From Halobacteriovorax sp. GB3 (lineage in GTDB: Bacteria; Bdellovibrionota; Bacteriovoracia; Bacteriovoracales; Bacteriovoracaceae), in NCBI RefSeq assembly GCF_028649655.1, contig NZ_JAQSLN010000003.1:1178001-1242000 (forward strand): a stretch of DNA of 64,000 nucleotides, in the 5' to 3' direction. Shown here one piece after another: positions 35,682 to 44,760 of this stretch (positions are counted from its first letter, which is position 1; each line of letters begins with the position of its first letter). Position numbers and translations under genes: made by a program. Under the pieces are notes generated by a model that made no database searches, was not told the DNA's origin, and was given only the letters and a program-made list of their open reading frames with translations.

Positions 35682-37256
35682 TTAGTCGAAAATTTCGTAC
35701 TGCTCTATGTGGTAGCTATTTTCAGATCGAATCTGAAGAGTTTTTCCAAAGGCTTCTTCAAGCGTCTCAATGAGGTCGAGATCATCGCCACAAAGTCGAG
35801 CTGTCACCTCAGGATGGGCAAAGATCGAAACGCGACTAGACTTAGATTTTTTAAGAACTTTTGTTAACTCTCTTACAAGCTCGTAGCAAACAGTCAGAGT
35901 TGATTTAACCTGACCTGTCCCCTCACAATAAGGACAAGGCTCACACATGAGTCTTGTTAAAGTATCTCTGGTTCTCTTTCTTGTCATCTCTACAAGACCA
36001 AGTTCAGAGATTGGAAGAACCTTCGTTTTAGCTCGGTCTTTTTTAAGGGCCTCAAGAAGGTTTGAATAAACCATCTCTCTGTGCTCTTCTTTTTCCATAT
36101 CAATGAAGTCGATAATGATGAGACCACCGCAGTTACGTAGACGTAACTGATAAGCAATTTCTTTTACCGCTTCTAAATTTGTTCTTAGAATCGTCTCTTC
36201 AAGAGTTTTTCTTCCAACAAATTTCCCTGTGTTTACATCAACAGAAACCAGGGCCTCTGTTTGATCAATATTGAGAGATCCACCAGAGCGAAGATAAACC
36301 TTATTTGAGATGGCCCTTTCTAGTTCTAAGTCGAGACCAAATTTCTCAAAGAGCGGAAGGTCTTCTTCATAGATTCTGACCTTACCCTTGAGACCTGGAA
36401 GATATTTGCCAATGAACTTTTCTAGTTCTTTAAAGTTCTCATTATCATCAACATAAATATTTGAAACATCTTCGTCTGTAATATCGCGAAGGACTCTTTG
36501 AATGAAAGAGAGGTCTTTATAAAGACAGGCCGGAGACTTAGCAGAGCTTTCCTTTCCCTGTACTTCTTTCCAAATCTTTACCAACATATCGTAGTCAGCT
36601 TTAAGAGTTTTCTGCCCCTGACCTTCGGCCACGGTTCTAGCGATCATCCCCTTTCCTTCTGGTTTAATTTTTTCCAGAATCTCTTTAAGACGATCTCTCT
36701 CATCTTCATCTTCAATTCGACGAGAAACACCTGTGTGCTCGATATATGGCATATAAACAACATGACGACCAGCTAAGGTGATGTGACGAGTAACCCTTGG
36801 TCCCTTCGTTGAAATAGGTTCCTTGGCCACCTGAACGAGAATCTCGTCGCCTTCCTTTAAAAAGGATTCAATCGTTGCTTCATCAGGACGAAAGCGCATA
36901 TCAACAGCATCAGAAAAAGTTGAAAGCTCATCAGGGATAATTTTCCCTTTGCGCTTATCTTCTTCTTCACGAATTTTTTGGGCCTTCTCCTGCATTTGTC
37001 TTTGCTCTTCAAGTGTTGGCATATAGGCATCGTCAACATAGAGAAAAGCTGCTTTTTCATAGCCAATATCAACAAAGGCCGACTGCATTCCAGGAAGAAC
37101 TCTTAAGACTCTCCCCTTATAAATATTCCCAACACAAGGATGATCACCACCATCCTCTTTACTTCTTTCCATGAGGTAATCAACGATTTCCCCATTATCA
37201 AGAAGGGCCGCTCGGCATTCTCCGAGGGTTTGATTGATAACGAGATCTTTAGACAT
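35682..37256 (-). CDS. rng: Ribonuclease G/E family endoribonuclease
   Basis: 524 residues, RNase G-like in length, without the long RNase E scaffold tail. It has an S1 RNA-binding domain (about 37-125), the 5'-sensor/DNase I-like catalytic region with Asp residues in VSVDVNTGKFVG and IIIDFIDM, and the zinc-link cysteines in CEPCPYCEGTG. It processes rRNA and initiates mRNA decay. It lies 24 bases after nupC in the same direction, with AAGGAAA before its start. Confidence 0.93.
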   Translation of the reverse strand: MSKDLVINQTLGECRAALLDNGEIVDYLMERSKEDGGDHPCVGNIYKGRVLRVLPGMQSAFVDIGYEKAAFLYVDDAYMPTLEEQRQMQEKAQKIREEEDKRKGKIIPDELSTFSDAVDMRFRPDEATIESFLKEGDEILVQVAKEPISTKGPRVTRHITLAGRHVVYMPYIEHTGVSRRIEDEDERDRLKEILEKIKPEGKGMIARTVAEGQGQKTLKADYDMLVKIWKEVQGKESSAKSPACLYKDLSFIQRVLRDITDEDVSNIYVDDNENFKELEKFIGKYLPGLKGKVRIYEEDLPLFEKFGLDLELERAISNKVYLRSGGSLNIDQTEALVSVDVNTGKFVGRKTLEETILRTNLEAVKEIAYQLRLRNCGGLIIIDFIDMEKEEHREMVYSNLLEALKKDRAKTKVLPISELGLVEMTRKRTRDTLTRLMCEPCPYCEGTGQVKSTLTVCYELVRELTKVLKKSKSSRVSIFAHPEVTARLCGDDLDLIETLEEAFGKTLQIRSENSYHIEQYEIFD

Positions 37257-37280
37257 ATTATTTCCTTAAACTTAAGTATT

Positions 37281-38495
37281 CTATAACAAGATACCTGCGA
37301 TACACGCTGTCATCAAGCAGGCAAGAGTCCCTCCAATGAGAGACTTAACCCCTAAAAGGGCAAGGTCCTTACGTCTATCAGGGGCGAGAGAACCAATCCC
37401 TCCAACCTGAATGGCGATAGAGCTAAAGTTAGCAAAACCACAAAGTGCATAAGTAGAAACAATACCTGCTCTCGGAGATATATTACTTAGCTCTTTTGAT
37501 AGATCTATATAGGCAACAAATTCATTCAGGATTAACTTCTTACCAAGAAGAGATCCAACAATTTGGCAATCTTCCCAAGGAACTCCCATCAAAAAAGCAA
37601 TAGGAGAAAAGAGGTAACCCGTTATGAGTTCTAGCGTTAAATTTTCACTTCCAAACAAAGTCCCGACCCAACCAAGTAATCCATTGACCATGGCAATGAG
37701 AGCGATGAATGAAAGAAGCATGGCCGCAACATTGAGGGCCAGCTTTAAACCTTCACTGGCACCACTAGCTGCAGCATCAACAAGGTTTGCCGTATTCTTT
37801 TCAACTTGAATTGAAACCGTTCCCTGAGTCACAGACTCTTCGGTCTCCGGAACGAGTAATTTTGCACAAACAAGGGCAGCTGGTGCAGACATAACTGAGG
37901 CAGCTAATAAGTGAGCGGCATCTATTCCAAAACTAACATAGGCCGCAAGAACACCACCAGCAACAGTGGACATTCCCCCTGTCATTAGGGCCATAAGTTC
38001 TGATTTCGTCATTTTTCCAATGAAAGGTTTGATAACAAGTGGTGCTTCCGTTTGTCCTGCAAAGATATTAGCAGCGGCTGCCAGAGACTCTGCTCCAGAA
38101 GTCCCCATGATCTTCACCATAACTTTTGCCGTTAGCTTGATCACCCATTGCATAACACCAATATGATAGAGAATGCTCATTAATGAACTCATAAAAAGAA
38201 TTGTTGGAAGGACCATCGTAAAGAAAACAAAACCAAAACGCTTTTGTTCTGTAAGAGAACCAAAGATGAAAGAAGCACCTTCATTTGTATAAGCTAGAAG
38301 TCCAGTAAAGAGCGTTCTTGCCCCTTCAAACAAACTCTGACCTGTTTCAGTCTTGAGTATGAGTAGACCAAGAGTCATCTGTAAAAGAAGGCCACTTAGA
38401 ACAGTTTTCCAATTAATTTTCTTTCTATCTGAACTCAATAGAAAGGCAATACCTACCATGGACAAAAGTCCAACAAATGAAATGACTCTCATCAT
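37281..38495 (-). CDS. NupC family concentrative nucleoside transporter
   Basis: 404 residues with about ten membrane segments. CNT-family features are GQTEAPLVIKPF (near 168), the MTGGMSTVAGGVLAAYVSFGI stretch and the C-terminal STYALCGFANFSSIAIQVGGIG segment. It imports nucleosides with protons or sodium. Thymidine and purine nucleoside phosphorylase genes lie divergently 0.6-2.9 kb away, so uptake and breakdown of nucleosides are clustered. Confidence 0.92.
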   Translation of the reverse strand: MMRVISFVGLLSMVGIAFLLSSDRKKINWKTVLSGLLLQMTLGLLILKTETGQSLFEGARTLFTGLLAYTNEGASFIFGSLTEQKRFGFVFFTMVLPTILFMSSLMSILYHIGVMQWVIKLTAKVMVKIMGTSGAESLAAAANIFAGQTEAPLVIKPFIGKMTKSELMALMTGGMSTVAGGVLAAYVSFGIDAAHLLAASVMSAPAALVCAKLLVPETEESVTQGTVSIQVEKNTANLVDAAASGASEGLKLALNVAAMLLSFIALIAMVNGLLGWVGTLFGSENLTLELITGYLFSPIAFLMGVPWEDCQIVGSLLGKKLILNEFVAYIDLSKELSNISPRAGIVSTYALCGFANFSSIAIQVGGIGSLAPDRRKDLALLGVKSLIGGTLACLMTACIAGILL

Positions 38496-38580
38496 TATTG
38501 TTTCTCCCCGGTCAAAGCTCGGCCTACCTTAACTTTAGGAGAATGATTAGGCAAGCTGGCCTTTTAATTTAGCCAGCTTA

Positions 38581-39003
38581 TTAAAATGTGAATGAGTAAT
38601 TTAAAGCGTTTAGATTTTTAGACTGAGGAACATTCTTAGCGAAGCTTTGTTTATGCCAATCGTCTCTACTTGCTGTGTCAAATCCATTATTTTTTCCAGC
38701 GTATTCCTCGTACATACCTTTAGATTTCGTCGCCTGACTCCATGCAACAATACCTACTCCGAGAATAATACCAATGGAACCACCCACGAGAATATTATCC
38801 AAGTGCTCTTTTGGCTCTTCGACAAATGAAAGTGTAGAAAGACCTAAAATAGCTCCTCCAAGCCCAGTTCCAACAACAACAGAAATATCTTTAATTGATC
38901 CCTGAACGAGATCATCGCTATTGTCCTGTGCCATTGCAGTGGTTTGGGCCACCAATAAAGAAAAAGTTAGTGTGATTTTTATCAGGATAGATTTCAATTG
39001 CAC
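38581..39003 (-). CDS. Secreted hypothetical protein with glycine-rich hydrophobic hairpin
   Basis: 140 residues if started at GTG 39003, which has AAGGAG six bases upstream and yields a clean signal peptide (about 1-26, ending near AMAQ). Upstream in-frame starts have no such site. Two glycine-rich hydrophobic stretches (about 45-60 and 75-95) resemble glycine-zipper segments. No family recognised. Confidence 0.58.
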   Translation of the reverse strand: MQLKSILIKITLTFSLLVAQTTAMAQDNSDDLVQGSIKDISVVVGTGLGGAILGLSTLSFVEEPKEHLDNILVGGSIGIILGVGIVAWSQATKSKGMYEEYAGKNNGFDTASRDDWHKQSFAKNVPQSKNLNALNYSFTF

Positions 39004-39129
39004 CAAACACTCCTTAAGTCGGTCAATCATTGCCACAACGTGGCCTAAAACGTATGATGTTCCCTCTCCAATTGAGCTAACATCATAAAAATAGGATGAA
39101 GCTTAAATTGCGAGGAGTCAAGGATTCAT

Positions 39130-40524
39130 ATGAAACCAAAAAGGAACAATACGATGACAAAGAAGAAAGTTGCTGTGAAAAAGACGCAAGCGGACCAAAA
39201 CCCAATGCGCTTTACTGCCAGTGGAATCATTTCCAAAAAAAGAGATGGAAAAAAACTGACTAACGATGAAATCAGATGGTTCATCGACGGGCTAACAAGT
39301 GGACAAATTGCAGACTATCAAATGACTGCTCTTCTCATGGCCATTTTCATTAACGGACTTGATAAAAAAGAAACGGCTTACCTAACAGATGCCATGCTCT
39401 ACTCTGGTGATGTAGTGGAATTTGAAGGTCGCGATGTCATCGATAAGCATTCAACAGGTGGTGTTGGAGATAAGGCCTCATTCATTCTCGCTCCGATCGC
39501 AGCTGCTTGCGGAGTTAAGGTTCCGATGATTGCCGGAAGAGGACTTGGTCACACAGGTGGAACTGTCGATAAAATTGAATCAGTTAAAGGCTTCAAAACA
39601 GAGCTTCCACTTAAGAAATTCAAAGAAATGGTTGAAAAAGAGGGACTATCTCTTATTGGTCAAACAAAAACGATCGCACCAGCTGATAAAAAAATCTATG
39701 CTTTAAGAGATGTTACAGGAACGGTTGAATCGATTCCACTTATTACAGCTTCGATTATGAGTAAGAAACTTGCTGAAGGAGCAAGTGGACTTGTTATGGA
39801 TATTAAAACAGGAAGTGGAGCTTTCATGTCCACTCTTCCAAAGGCCCGCGCACTTGCAAAAAGCTTAAGAGATACAGCAAGCCGTTTTGATAAGAGTATG
39901 ATGACAATGATTACAGATATGAACCAGCCACTTGGTCTTGCCATTGGTAACTCTCTTGAGATTGTTGAGTCAATTGAGACTCTTAGAGGAAAAGGTCCAA
40001 AAGACCTAACAGAAATTTCTGTTCAACTAGCAGGTGGAATGATCTATCTCGCAGGAAAAGCAAAATCTCACAAGGCCGGTATTGCAAAAGCTAAAAAATC
40101 TATTAAAGACGGCTCAGCTCTTAAAGTCTTCAAAGATATGATTAAAAATCAAGGTGGAGATGAGCTTGTTGTCGATGATTACTCTCGCCTACCAATGGCC
40201 AAAGAAGTCTATGAAGTGAAGGCTCAAAAAGCTGGTTACATCTCTCAAGTAAATTGCAAGGCCCTTGGACTTCACTGTGTTTCTCTCGGTGGAGGAAGAA
40301 TGAAGGCCTCAGATAAGATCGACTTTGGTGTTGGGCTCGTCCTTACAAAGAAGATTGGAGACAAAGTTAAAAAAGGTGAAACTCTTTTAAAAGTTTATCA
40401 TAATAAGTCGCAACTAAAGCTAGTTGAGCAAATTGATGTGGCGATTAATAAGTCTGATATTAAGTTAAGTGCGACGAAACCTAAAACAACAAAGCCTCTC
40501 GTTTACGAGATCAAAGAAAACTAA
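39130..40524 (+). CDS. deoA: Thymidine (pyrimidine-nucleoside) phosphorylase
   Basis: 464 residues. The family signature is intact: KHSTGGVGDKASFILAPI phosphate/substrate loop, GRGLGHTGGTVDKIESVKGF, and the SKKLAEGASGLVMDIKTGSGAFM region. An extra basic tail of about 20 residues (MKPKRNNTMTKKK...) precedes the usual start; an internal ATG at codon 9 also has AGGA upstream. It splits thymidine and related nucleosides to base and deoxyribose-1-phosphate. The purine nucleoside phosphorylase gene follows 13 bases later. Confidence 0.92.
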   Translation: MKPKRNNTMTKKKVAVKKTQADQNPMRFTASGIISKKRDGKKLTNDEIRWFIDGLTSGQIADYQMTALLMAIFINGLDKKETAYLTDAMLYSGDVVEFEGRDVIDKHSTGGVGDKASFILAPIAAACGVKVPMIAGRGLGHTGGTVDKIESVKGFKTELPLKKFKEMVEKEGLSLIGQTKTIAPADKKIYALRDVTGTVESIPLITASIMSKKLAEGASGLVMDIKTGSGAFMSTLPKARALAKSLRDTASRFDKSMMTMITDMNQPLGLAIGNSLEIVESIETLRGKGPKDLTEISVQLAGGMIYLAGKAKSHKAGIAKAKKSIKDGSALKVFKDMIKNQGGDELVVDDYSRLPMAKEVYEVKAQKAGYISQVNCKALGLHCVSLGGGRMKASDKIDFGVGLVLTKKIGDKVKKGETLLKVYHNKSQLKLVEQIDVAINKSDIKLSATKPKTTKPLVYEIKEN

Positions 40525-40537
40525 TTGGGGAATAAGT

Positions 40538-41362
40538 ATGTTTGATAAACTAAAAGCAGCGGCAGAGAAAATTCAAGAATATAAAAAAGTCACTCCTAAA
40601 GTTGGAATCGTTCTTGGTTCAGGACTTGGAGCTTTTGTTGATTCTATTGAGGACAAAGTAGAGATCCCTTACGAAGAGATTCCATACTTTGGAGAAACAA
40701 CAGTTGAGGGTCACGCTGGACGTTTAATTCTTGGTAAAGTTCAAGGAGTCGAAGTAGCTGTTCTTCAAGGACGTTATCACGTTTATGAAGGTAGATCTCT
40801 TGATGATGTCGTCTTTCCAGTGAGAGTTCTTGGTACTCTAGGTGCTGATACTATCATTCTTACAAATGCAGCTGGTGGTATTAACCTCAACTACAAAGCA
40901 GGTGAACTCGTTTGCATTGAAGACCACATCAACTTTATGGGAAAAAACCCTCTGATCGGTCCAAATGTCGATGAATTTGGTCCACGCTTTCCAGATATGA
41001 CTTATGCCTACGATCCAGAACTTAAAGAGGTTTTGAAATCAGTGGCAAAGGAAAACAATATCGATCTTAAAGAAGGTGTCTATGTAGGCGTCTTAGGACC
41101 AACATATGAAACGCCTGCTGAAATTAGAATGTTTAGAGCTATCGGTGGAGATATGGTTGGAATGAGTACAGTTCCAGAATGTATCGCTGCAAACCACATG
41201 GGGCTAAAAGTTTGTGGAGTTTCATGTGTGACAAATATGGCCGCAGGTGTAGAAAAGGAAAAACTCAAGCACGAAGACATTAAAGATCAAGCGCTTAAAG
41301 TTATGGAGAAATTCTCAACTCTTCTCACTCAAGCAGTTCAAGAAATCGGAAAAAGAGATTAA
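40538..41362 (+). CDS. Purine-nucleoside phosphorylase (trimeric, 6-oxopurine type)
   Basis: 274 residues from ATG 40538 (GGGG upstream). Motifs are VLGSGLGAF, GRYHVYEG, LTNAAGGIN, the GPTYETPAEIRMFR loop with its purine-binding Glu, and GVSCVTNMAAG, where the Asn favours inosine and guanosine. It releases free purine bases for salvage. It forms an operon with deoA and ends at a bidirectional terminator. Confidence 0.93.
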   Translation: MFDKLKAAAEKIQEYKKVTPKVGIVLGSGLGAFVDSIEDKVEIPYEEIPYFGETTVEGHAGRLILGKVQGVEVAVLQGRYHVYEGRSLDDVVFPVRVLGTLGADTIILTNAAGGINLNYKAGELVCIEDHINFMGKNPLIGPNVDEFGPRFPDMTYAYDPELKEVLKSVAKENNIDLKEGVYVGVLGPTYETPAEIRMFRAIGGDMVGMSTVPECIAANHMGLKVCGVSCVTNMAAGVEKEKLKHEDIKDQALKVMEKFSTLLTQAVQEIGKRD

Positions 41363-41363
41363 A

Positions 41364-41390
41364 AAAAAGGCCCTTTAAAAGGGCCTTTTT
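41364..41390. terminator. Bidirectional intrinsic terminator
   Basis: AAAAAGGCCCTTT / AAAGGGCCTTTTT stem with A-run before and T-run after, between the convergent phosphorylase and chemoreceptor genes. Confidence 0.88.
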
Positions 41391-41392
41391 TA

Positions 41393-42958
41393 TTAGCTAG
41401 CTTTCTTATTCCTACCCCAAACAATTTCTTGAATGTTATTAGTTACATTAAGAACTTGGTTGGAATCTTTTCCTAAATCAAGAGCAATCACATTGTTTTT
41501 CTCTGCAAGTTCAGAGTTACTCTTTGTCGCTTCATCAATACTTAAGATAGCTTCATTGATTTCTTTAAGAGCTACAGCTTGCTCTTTAGAAGCTCTATTG
41601 ATTTGCTCAATTTGCTCATTATTTGATTCAATCATCGCAACGATCTCATCGAGAACATGCCCACACTCTCCTGCAACAGATTTCCCTGACTCAATTGAGC
41701 TTTGACCAATTCTAGTTAAGTTCGAAAGACTTGCTTCAGATTCTTTTACAATTTCTGTTACGGCCTGACGGCTATTTTCTAGGATTTCACTAATCTCAAG
41801 GGCCGCTTTACCAGACATAGAAGCAAGAGACCCAACTTCTTCAGCGACAACACTAAACCCCTTCCCTTGTTCTCCAGCTCTTGCCGCTTCAACTGAGGCG
41901 TTAAAAGCAAGAAGCTTCGTTTGAAAAACAATATCGTTAATAACAGTCGTTTTATCTCCAATCTGCCCAATGAGAGATTCAATTGTTTGAAGTTTATCGC
42001 TATTGCCTTTTACTTCTTCTAAAATAGAGTGAATACTTCCACCAATATTTTCAATTTCATCAATCATTCTTGTAACAGTTCCCTTCCCATCAATTGCCGT
42101 TTGGCGACATTTCTGTGAAGACTTAAATGTGTAATCAGTAGATTCGCTATTCTTATCAACAGTTGCACTAATTTCATTAAGAGCAGCTACTGTCTCATCA
42201 AGACTTGCAGCTTGCTGAGTTACAGCACTTGAAAGGCTTCCTGAGTTTTCACCAATACCATTAGAGGTTTTCTTTAAGTGACCACTGACCTTTCTTAGAA
42301 GTCCAGCTCCGTTTTCTAAACTCTTTGTGACTTTATCAAAAACAAAGAAGTAAACGACAAGAATAACGGCGAGAGAAATAGCAAGAACAGAAATCATTGT
42401 CATGACAATTGTATTCAATGTCTTCTTAGCTTGAATCTTTTCGACTTCAGATTTATTAAGAATATGCTCTTCTAGCTTATCGAGCTGATCTCTTACACTT
42501 TCAAAAAGTGGTTTTAAAGTTTGAATTGAATACTCTTCGGCCTCTTTGTATTTCTGAGCTTTGATGAGATCTTGAAAAGTTACAGATTTCTCTGTCCATA
42601 CTCTGTGGTTATTCCAAAAAGTCGCTAGGAGTTCTTTTTCAGTCTTATCTTGAGAAAGAGCTTCGTACTTTTTAACTCTCTGTCCAACTTGCTTATAATT
42701 TGTATGGTAATCATCCCACTGTGCAGTTCTTTCTTCCTCTGTAATTCCACTTGAACCAAGTGTTCTTTCAGCAACGAGCATTTGTTGAAGATCTCTGTCT
42801 GACTGATCGAGATAATCAATCGAAGGAAGATAATAGCTAAATGAACTATTGATAATTGTAAAAAGTGAATTTGTTCCCTTATAGGAAACACCACCTAGAA
42901 GAATTGTTAGCAGGAGCAATGTAGAAAACGAGAAAATCACTTTGTTTTTAAAAGTCAT
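41393..42958 (-). CDS. Methyl-accepting chemotaxis protein
   Basis: 521 residues: N-terminal membrane helix (about 6-25), a four-helix-bundle periplasmic sensor (about 30-190), a second helix (about 190-212) and a long cytoplasmic signalling coiled coil. The hairpin tip, about 346-376, reads close to the consensus ([23 protein letters not shown]). No clear HAMP domain is visible after TM2. It senses a small ligand and controls CheA. A sigma-28-type promoter is 32 bases upstream. Confidence 0.93.
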   Translation of the reverse strand: MTFKNKVIFSFSTLLLLTILLGGVSYKGTNSLFTIINSSFSYYLPSIDYLDQSDRDLQQMLVAERTLGSSGITEEERTAQWDDYHTNYKQVGQRVKKYEALSQDKTEKELLATFWNNHRVWTEKSVTFQDLIKAQKYKEAEEYSIQTLKPLFESVRDQLDKLEEHILNKSEVEKIQAKKTLNTIVMTMISVLAISLAVILVVYFFVFDKVTKSLENGAGLLRKVSGHLKKTSNGIGENSGSLSSAVTQQAASLDETVAALNEISATVDKNSESTDYTFKSSQKCRQTAIDGKGTVTRMIDEIENIGGSIHSILEEVKGNSDKLQTIESLIGQIGDKTTVINDIVFQTKLLAFNASVEAARAGEQGKGFSVVAEEVGSLASMSGKAALEISEILENSRQAVTEIVKESEASLSNLTRIGQSSIESGKSVAGECGHVLDEIVAMIESNNEQIEQINRASKEQAVALKEINEAILSIDEATKSNSELAEKNNVIALDLGKDSNQVLNVTNNIQEIVWGRNKKAS

Positions 42959-42989
42959 AAAGTACCCTTCTTTAAACTATTTAGATTCT

Positions 42990-43016
42990 TTATCGGATTA
43001 AACATTGTAAAGTTGA
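42990..43016 (-). promoter_or_regulatory. Sigma-28 (FliA)-type promoter of the chemoreceptor gene
   Basis: On the minus strand TCAACTTT-N11-TCCGATAA: six of eight -35 and seven of eight -10 matches to the sigma-28 consensus with the correct spacer. It has the same arrangement as the motAB promoter. Confidence 0.75.
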
Positions 43017-43113
43017 GTTATTGGAAATTTTATCGCCCGCTTACCTCTAAGCGTTACTTATGTTATGATTTTAAACGCTTTTATTAATCGCGAACGAATG
43101 TTCGGAGACCTTT

Positions 43114-44451
43114 ATGACGAAATTAAAAGAAGATTCACTTAAACTCCTTAAGACATTGAATTTCTGTGTTTTTGACCTTGAAACGACAGGTGGAAATCAT
43201 GAAAAAGATAAGATAATTGAGATCGGTCTGGTTAGAATTAGAGATTTAAAAATAACCGACAAGAAAAGTTACCTAATTCAACCAGAGATTAAAATACCAG
43301 ACTTCATTCAAAAGCTCACATCGATCAAGCAAAAAGATGTTGAGGGTTGTCCTAAAATCGAAGAAGTTATCGATGAGATTGTTGAATTTATGGGTGACGA
43401 TATCCTTGTGGCCCATAACGCCTCATTTGATGTTCCCTTTTTCAACTCTGTCTTAAAAAGACTCAAAAAAGATCAGCTTGAAAATAAGAGTATTTGTACA
43501 AACCTTATGACCAAATACCTTATTCCAAATCTTATGAACTCTAATTTAAATTACATGAGTAAGATTTTTGGAATCTCACATAAAAAGGCCCACAGAGCTC
43601 TTGATGACTCGATTGCCACAGGAAAACTTCTCATTCGCTTCTTGGAGATCTTTGCAGCAAAGGGAATCTCCAAAGTAAATCATCTCTATTATCCAAAAAA
43701 TAGATTTGAACTTGATCGAGTAAATTTTAAAGATGAATCGACCAATAAAGAAATACTAGTAAAGTTTGATCAACTTAAAACACCAGCGATCATCACTTTA
43801 AAAGGTGAAAATGGGTTAATGCTCAATGCCCTTCCCTGCAAGATAGATGGAACAAAAGATAAAGAGAGAGATTTTTTAGAGAAACTTCTCAATGATCTTC
43901 CATGGCAGGTCGTAACGATTAAACTTGTTGGCCCATTTCTAGAGGCCCTTATTTCTTTAAATAATGTTTTTAATAAGATTGAATTTGAAAGAAAGAATGA
44001 GCTTATTGATTTCCTTTGGGAGACACATTTACCAGATGTAAAAAGAAAGCATATTTCTGATCCAGAGTTCACTCTCTTTGACAGAGACTTTGGAGACTTC
44101 GTCATGACAAATCATCTTGTTCCAGAACAAATGATTGTCTATCCGCTAAGAGCACTTCACCCAAAATCAGAACTTGTTTTTCGCTATCCAGGGCATCAAA
44201 AGAAGCTACTTCAGTATATAAATTCGAAGTCAAAGAAGATGAGTAATAATAAACTTAGGAAGATCTACTATCCGATCATTTTAAAGAATTTTATTGAAAA
44301 CTATATTAATGATTGCAAGAAAACTAAAAAAGACCTTCTGGTCTTTAAAAAGGGCGTAACGAAGAATTCTCCAGATAACTTCTTCAGCGAGATTGATTCA
44401 TTTCTATCGCAAAACCCAAATCCCTATAATTATCCCAACGAATATATTTAA
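43114..44451 (+). CDS. DnaQ-like 3'-5' exonuclease with a C-terminal domain of unknown function
   Basis: 445 residues. Residues about 15-180 are a DEDDh exonuclease: VFDLETTG (ExoI), HNASFDVPFF (ExoII) and HRALDDS (ExoIII) are all intact. The remaining 265 residues are basic and match no domain I know; they are not a GIY-YIG nuclease. This could be a stand-alone proofreading or repair enzyme rather than the replicative epsilon subunit. GGAG ribosome-binding site; its end overlaps the convergent crcB by 48 bases. Confidence 0.83.
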   Translation: MTKLKEDSLKLLKTLNFCVFDLETTGGNHEKDKIIEIGLVRIRDLKITDKKSYLIQPEIKIPDFIQKLTSIKQKDVEGCPKIEEVIDEIVEFMGDDILVAHNASFDVPFFNSVLKRLKKDQLENKSICTNLMTKYLIPNLMNSNLNYMSKIFGISHKKAHRALDDSIATGKLLIRFLEIFAAKGISKVNHLYYPKNRFELDRVNFKDESTNKEILVKFDQLKTPAIITLKGENGLMLNALPCKIDGTKDKERDFLEKLLNDLPWQVVTIKLVGPFLEALISLNNVFNKIEFERKNELIDFLWETHLPDVKRKHISDPEFTLFDRDFGDFVMTNHLVPEQMIVYPLRALHPKSELVFRYPGHQKKLLQYINSKSKKMSNNKLRKIYYPIILKNFIENYINDCKKTKKDLLVFKKGVTKNSPDNFFSEIDSFLSQNPNPYNYPNEYI

Positions 44452-44760
44452 AAATAAAACAAGGGCGGATTCCATTATTCGCCCAGCTTTCATTAAACTA
44501 ACAACTTCAAAAGTAAACGTGCTAAAAGTCGTTAAAGACCCAAGAACTCCTACCTTAAAAAGTAATTGCCACTCACCACTTCTTAGATCGACTTTAGAGA
44601 TAAGAAAAAAGATGAGACAACCAATGAGGTTTGCCATTAAGGTTCCAAGCCAAAGGCGTGTTCCCATCGTTTTTATGAGAAGTGAAATTGCAAAACGACT
44701 ACAAGCTCCAAAACCTCCACCAAGAAAAACAACCAGAAAATTTATCATCGACTGATTCAT
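44404..44760 (-). CDS. crcB: Fluoride channel CrcB/FluC
   Basis: 118 residues, four membrane helices. Family motifs are GGGFGACSRF at the start, GTLMANLIGCLIFF in the middle and the GSLTTFSTFTFE track. It exports fluoride as a dual-topology dimer. It overlaps the histidine-kinase-like gene by four bases (ATGA) and has a GGAG site. No fluoride riboswitch was seen in front of it, as it lacks its own leader. Confidence 0.9.
   Translation of the reverse strand: MNQSMINFLVVFLGGGFGACSRFAISLLIKTMGTRLWLGTLMANLIGCLIFFLISKVDLRSGEWQLLFKVGVLGSLTTFSTFTFEVVSLMKAGRIMESALVLFLNIFVGIIIGIWVLR

Noticed and set aside
38553-38579. AAGCTGGC/GCCAGCTT hairpin after the gene at 38581
   Set aside because: Good stem but an 11-base loop and no T-run on the minus strand; not called as a terminator.
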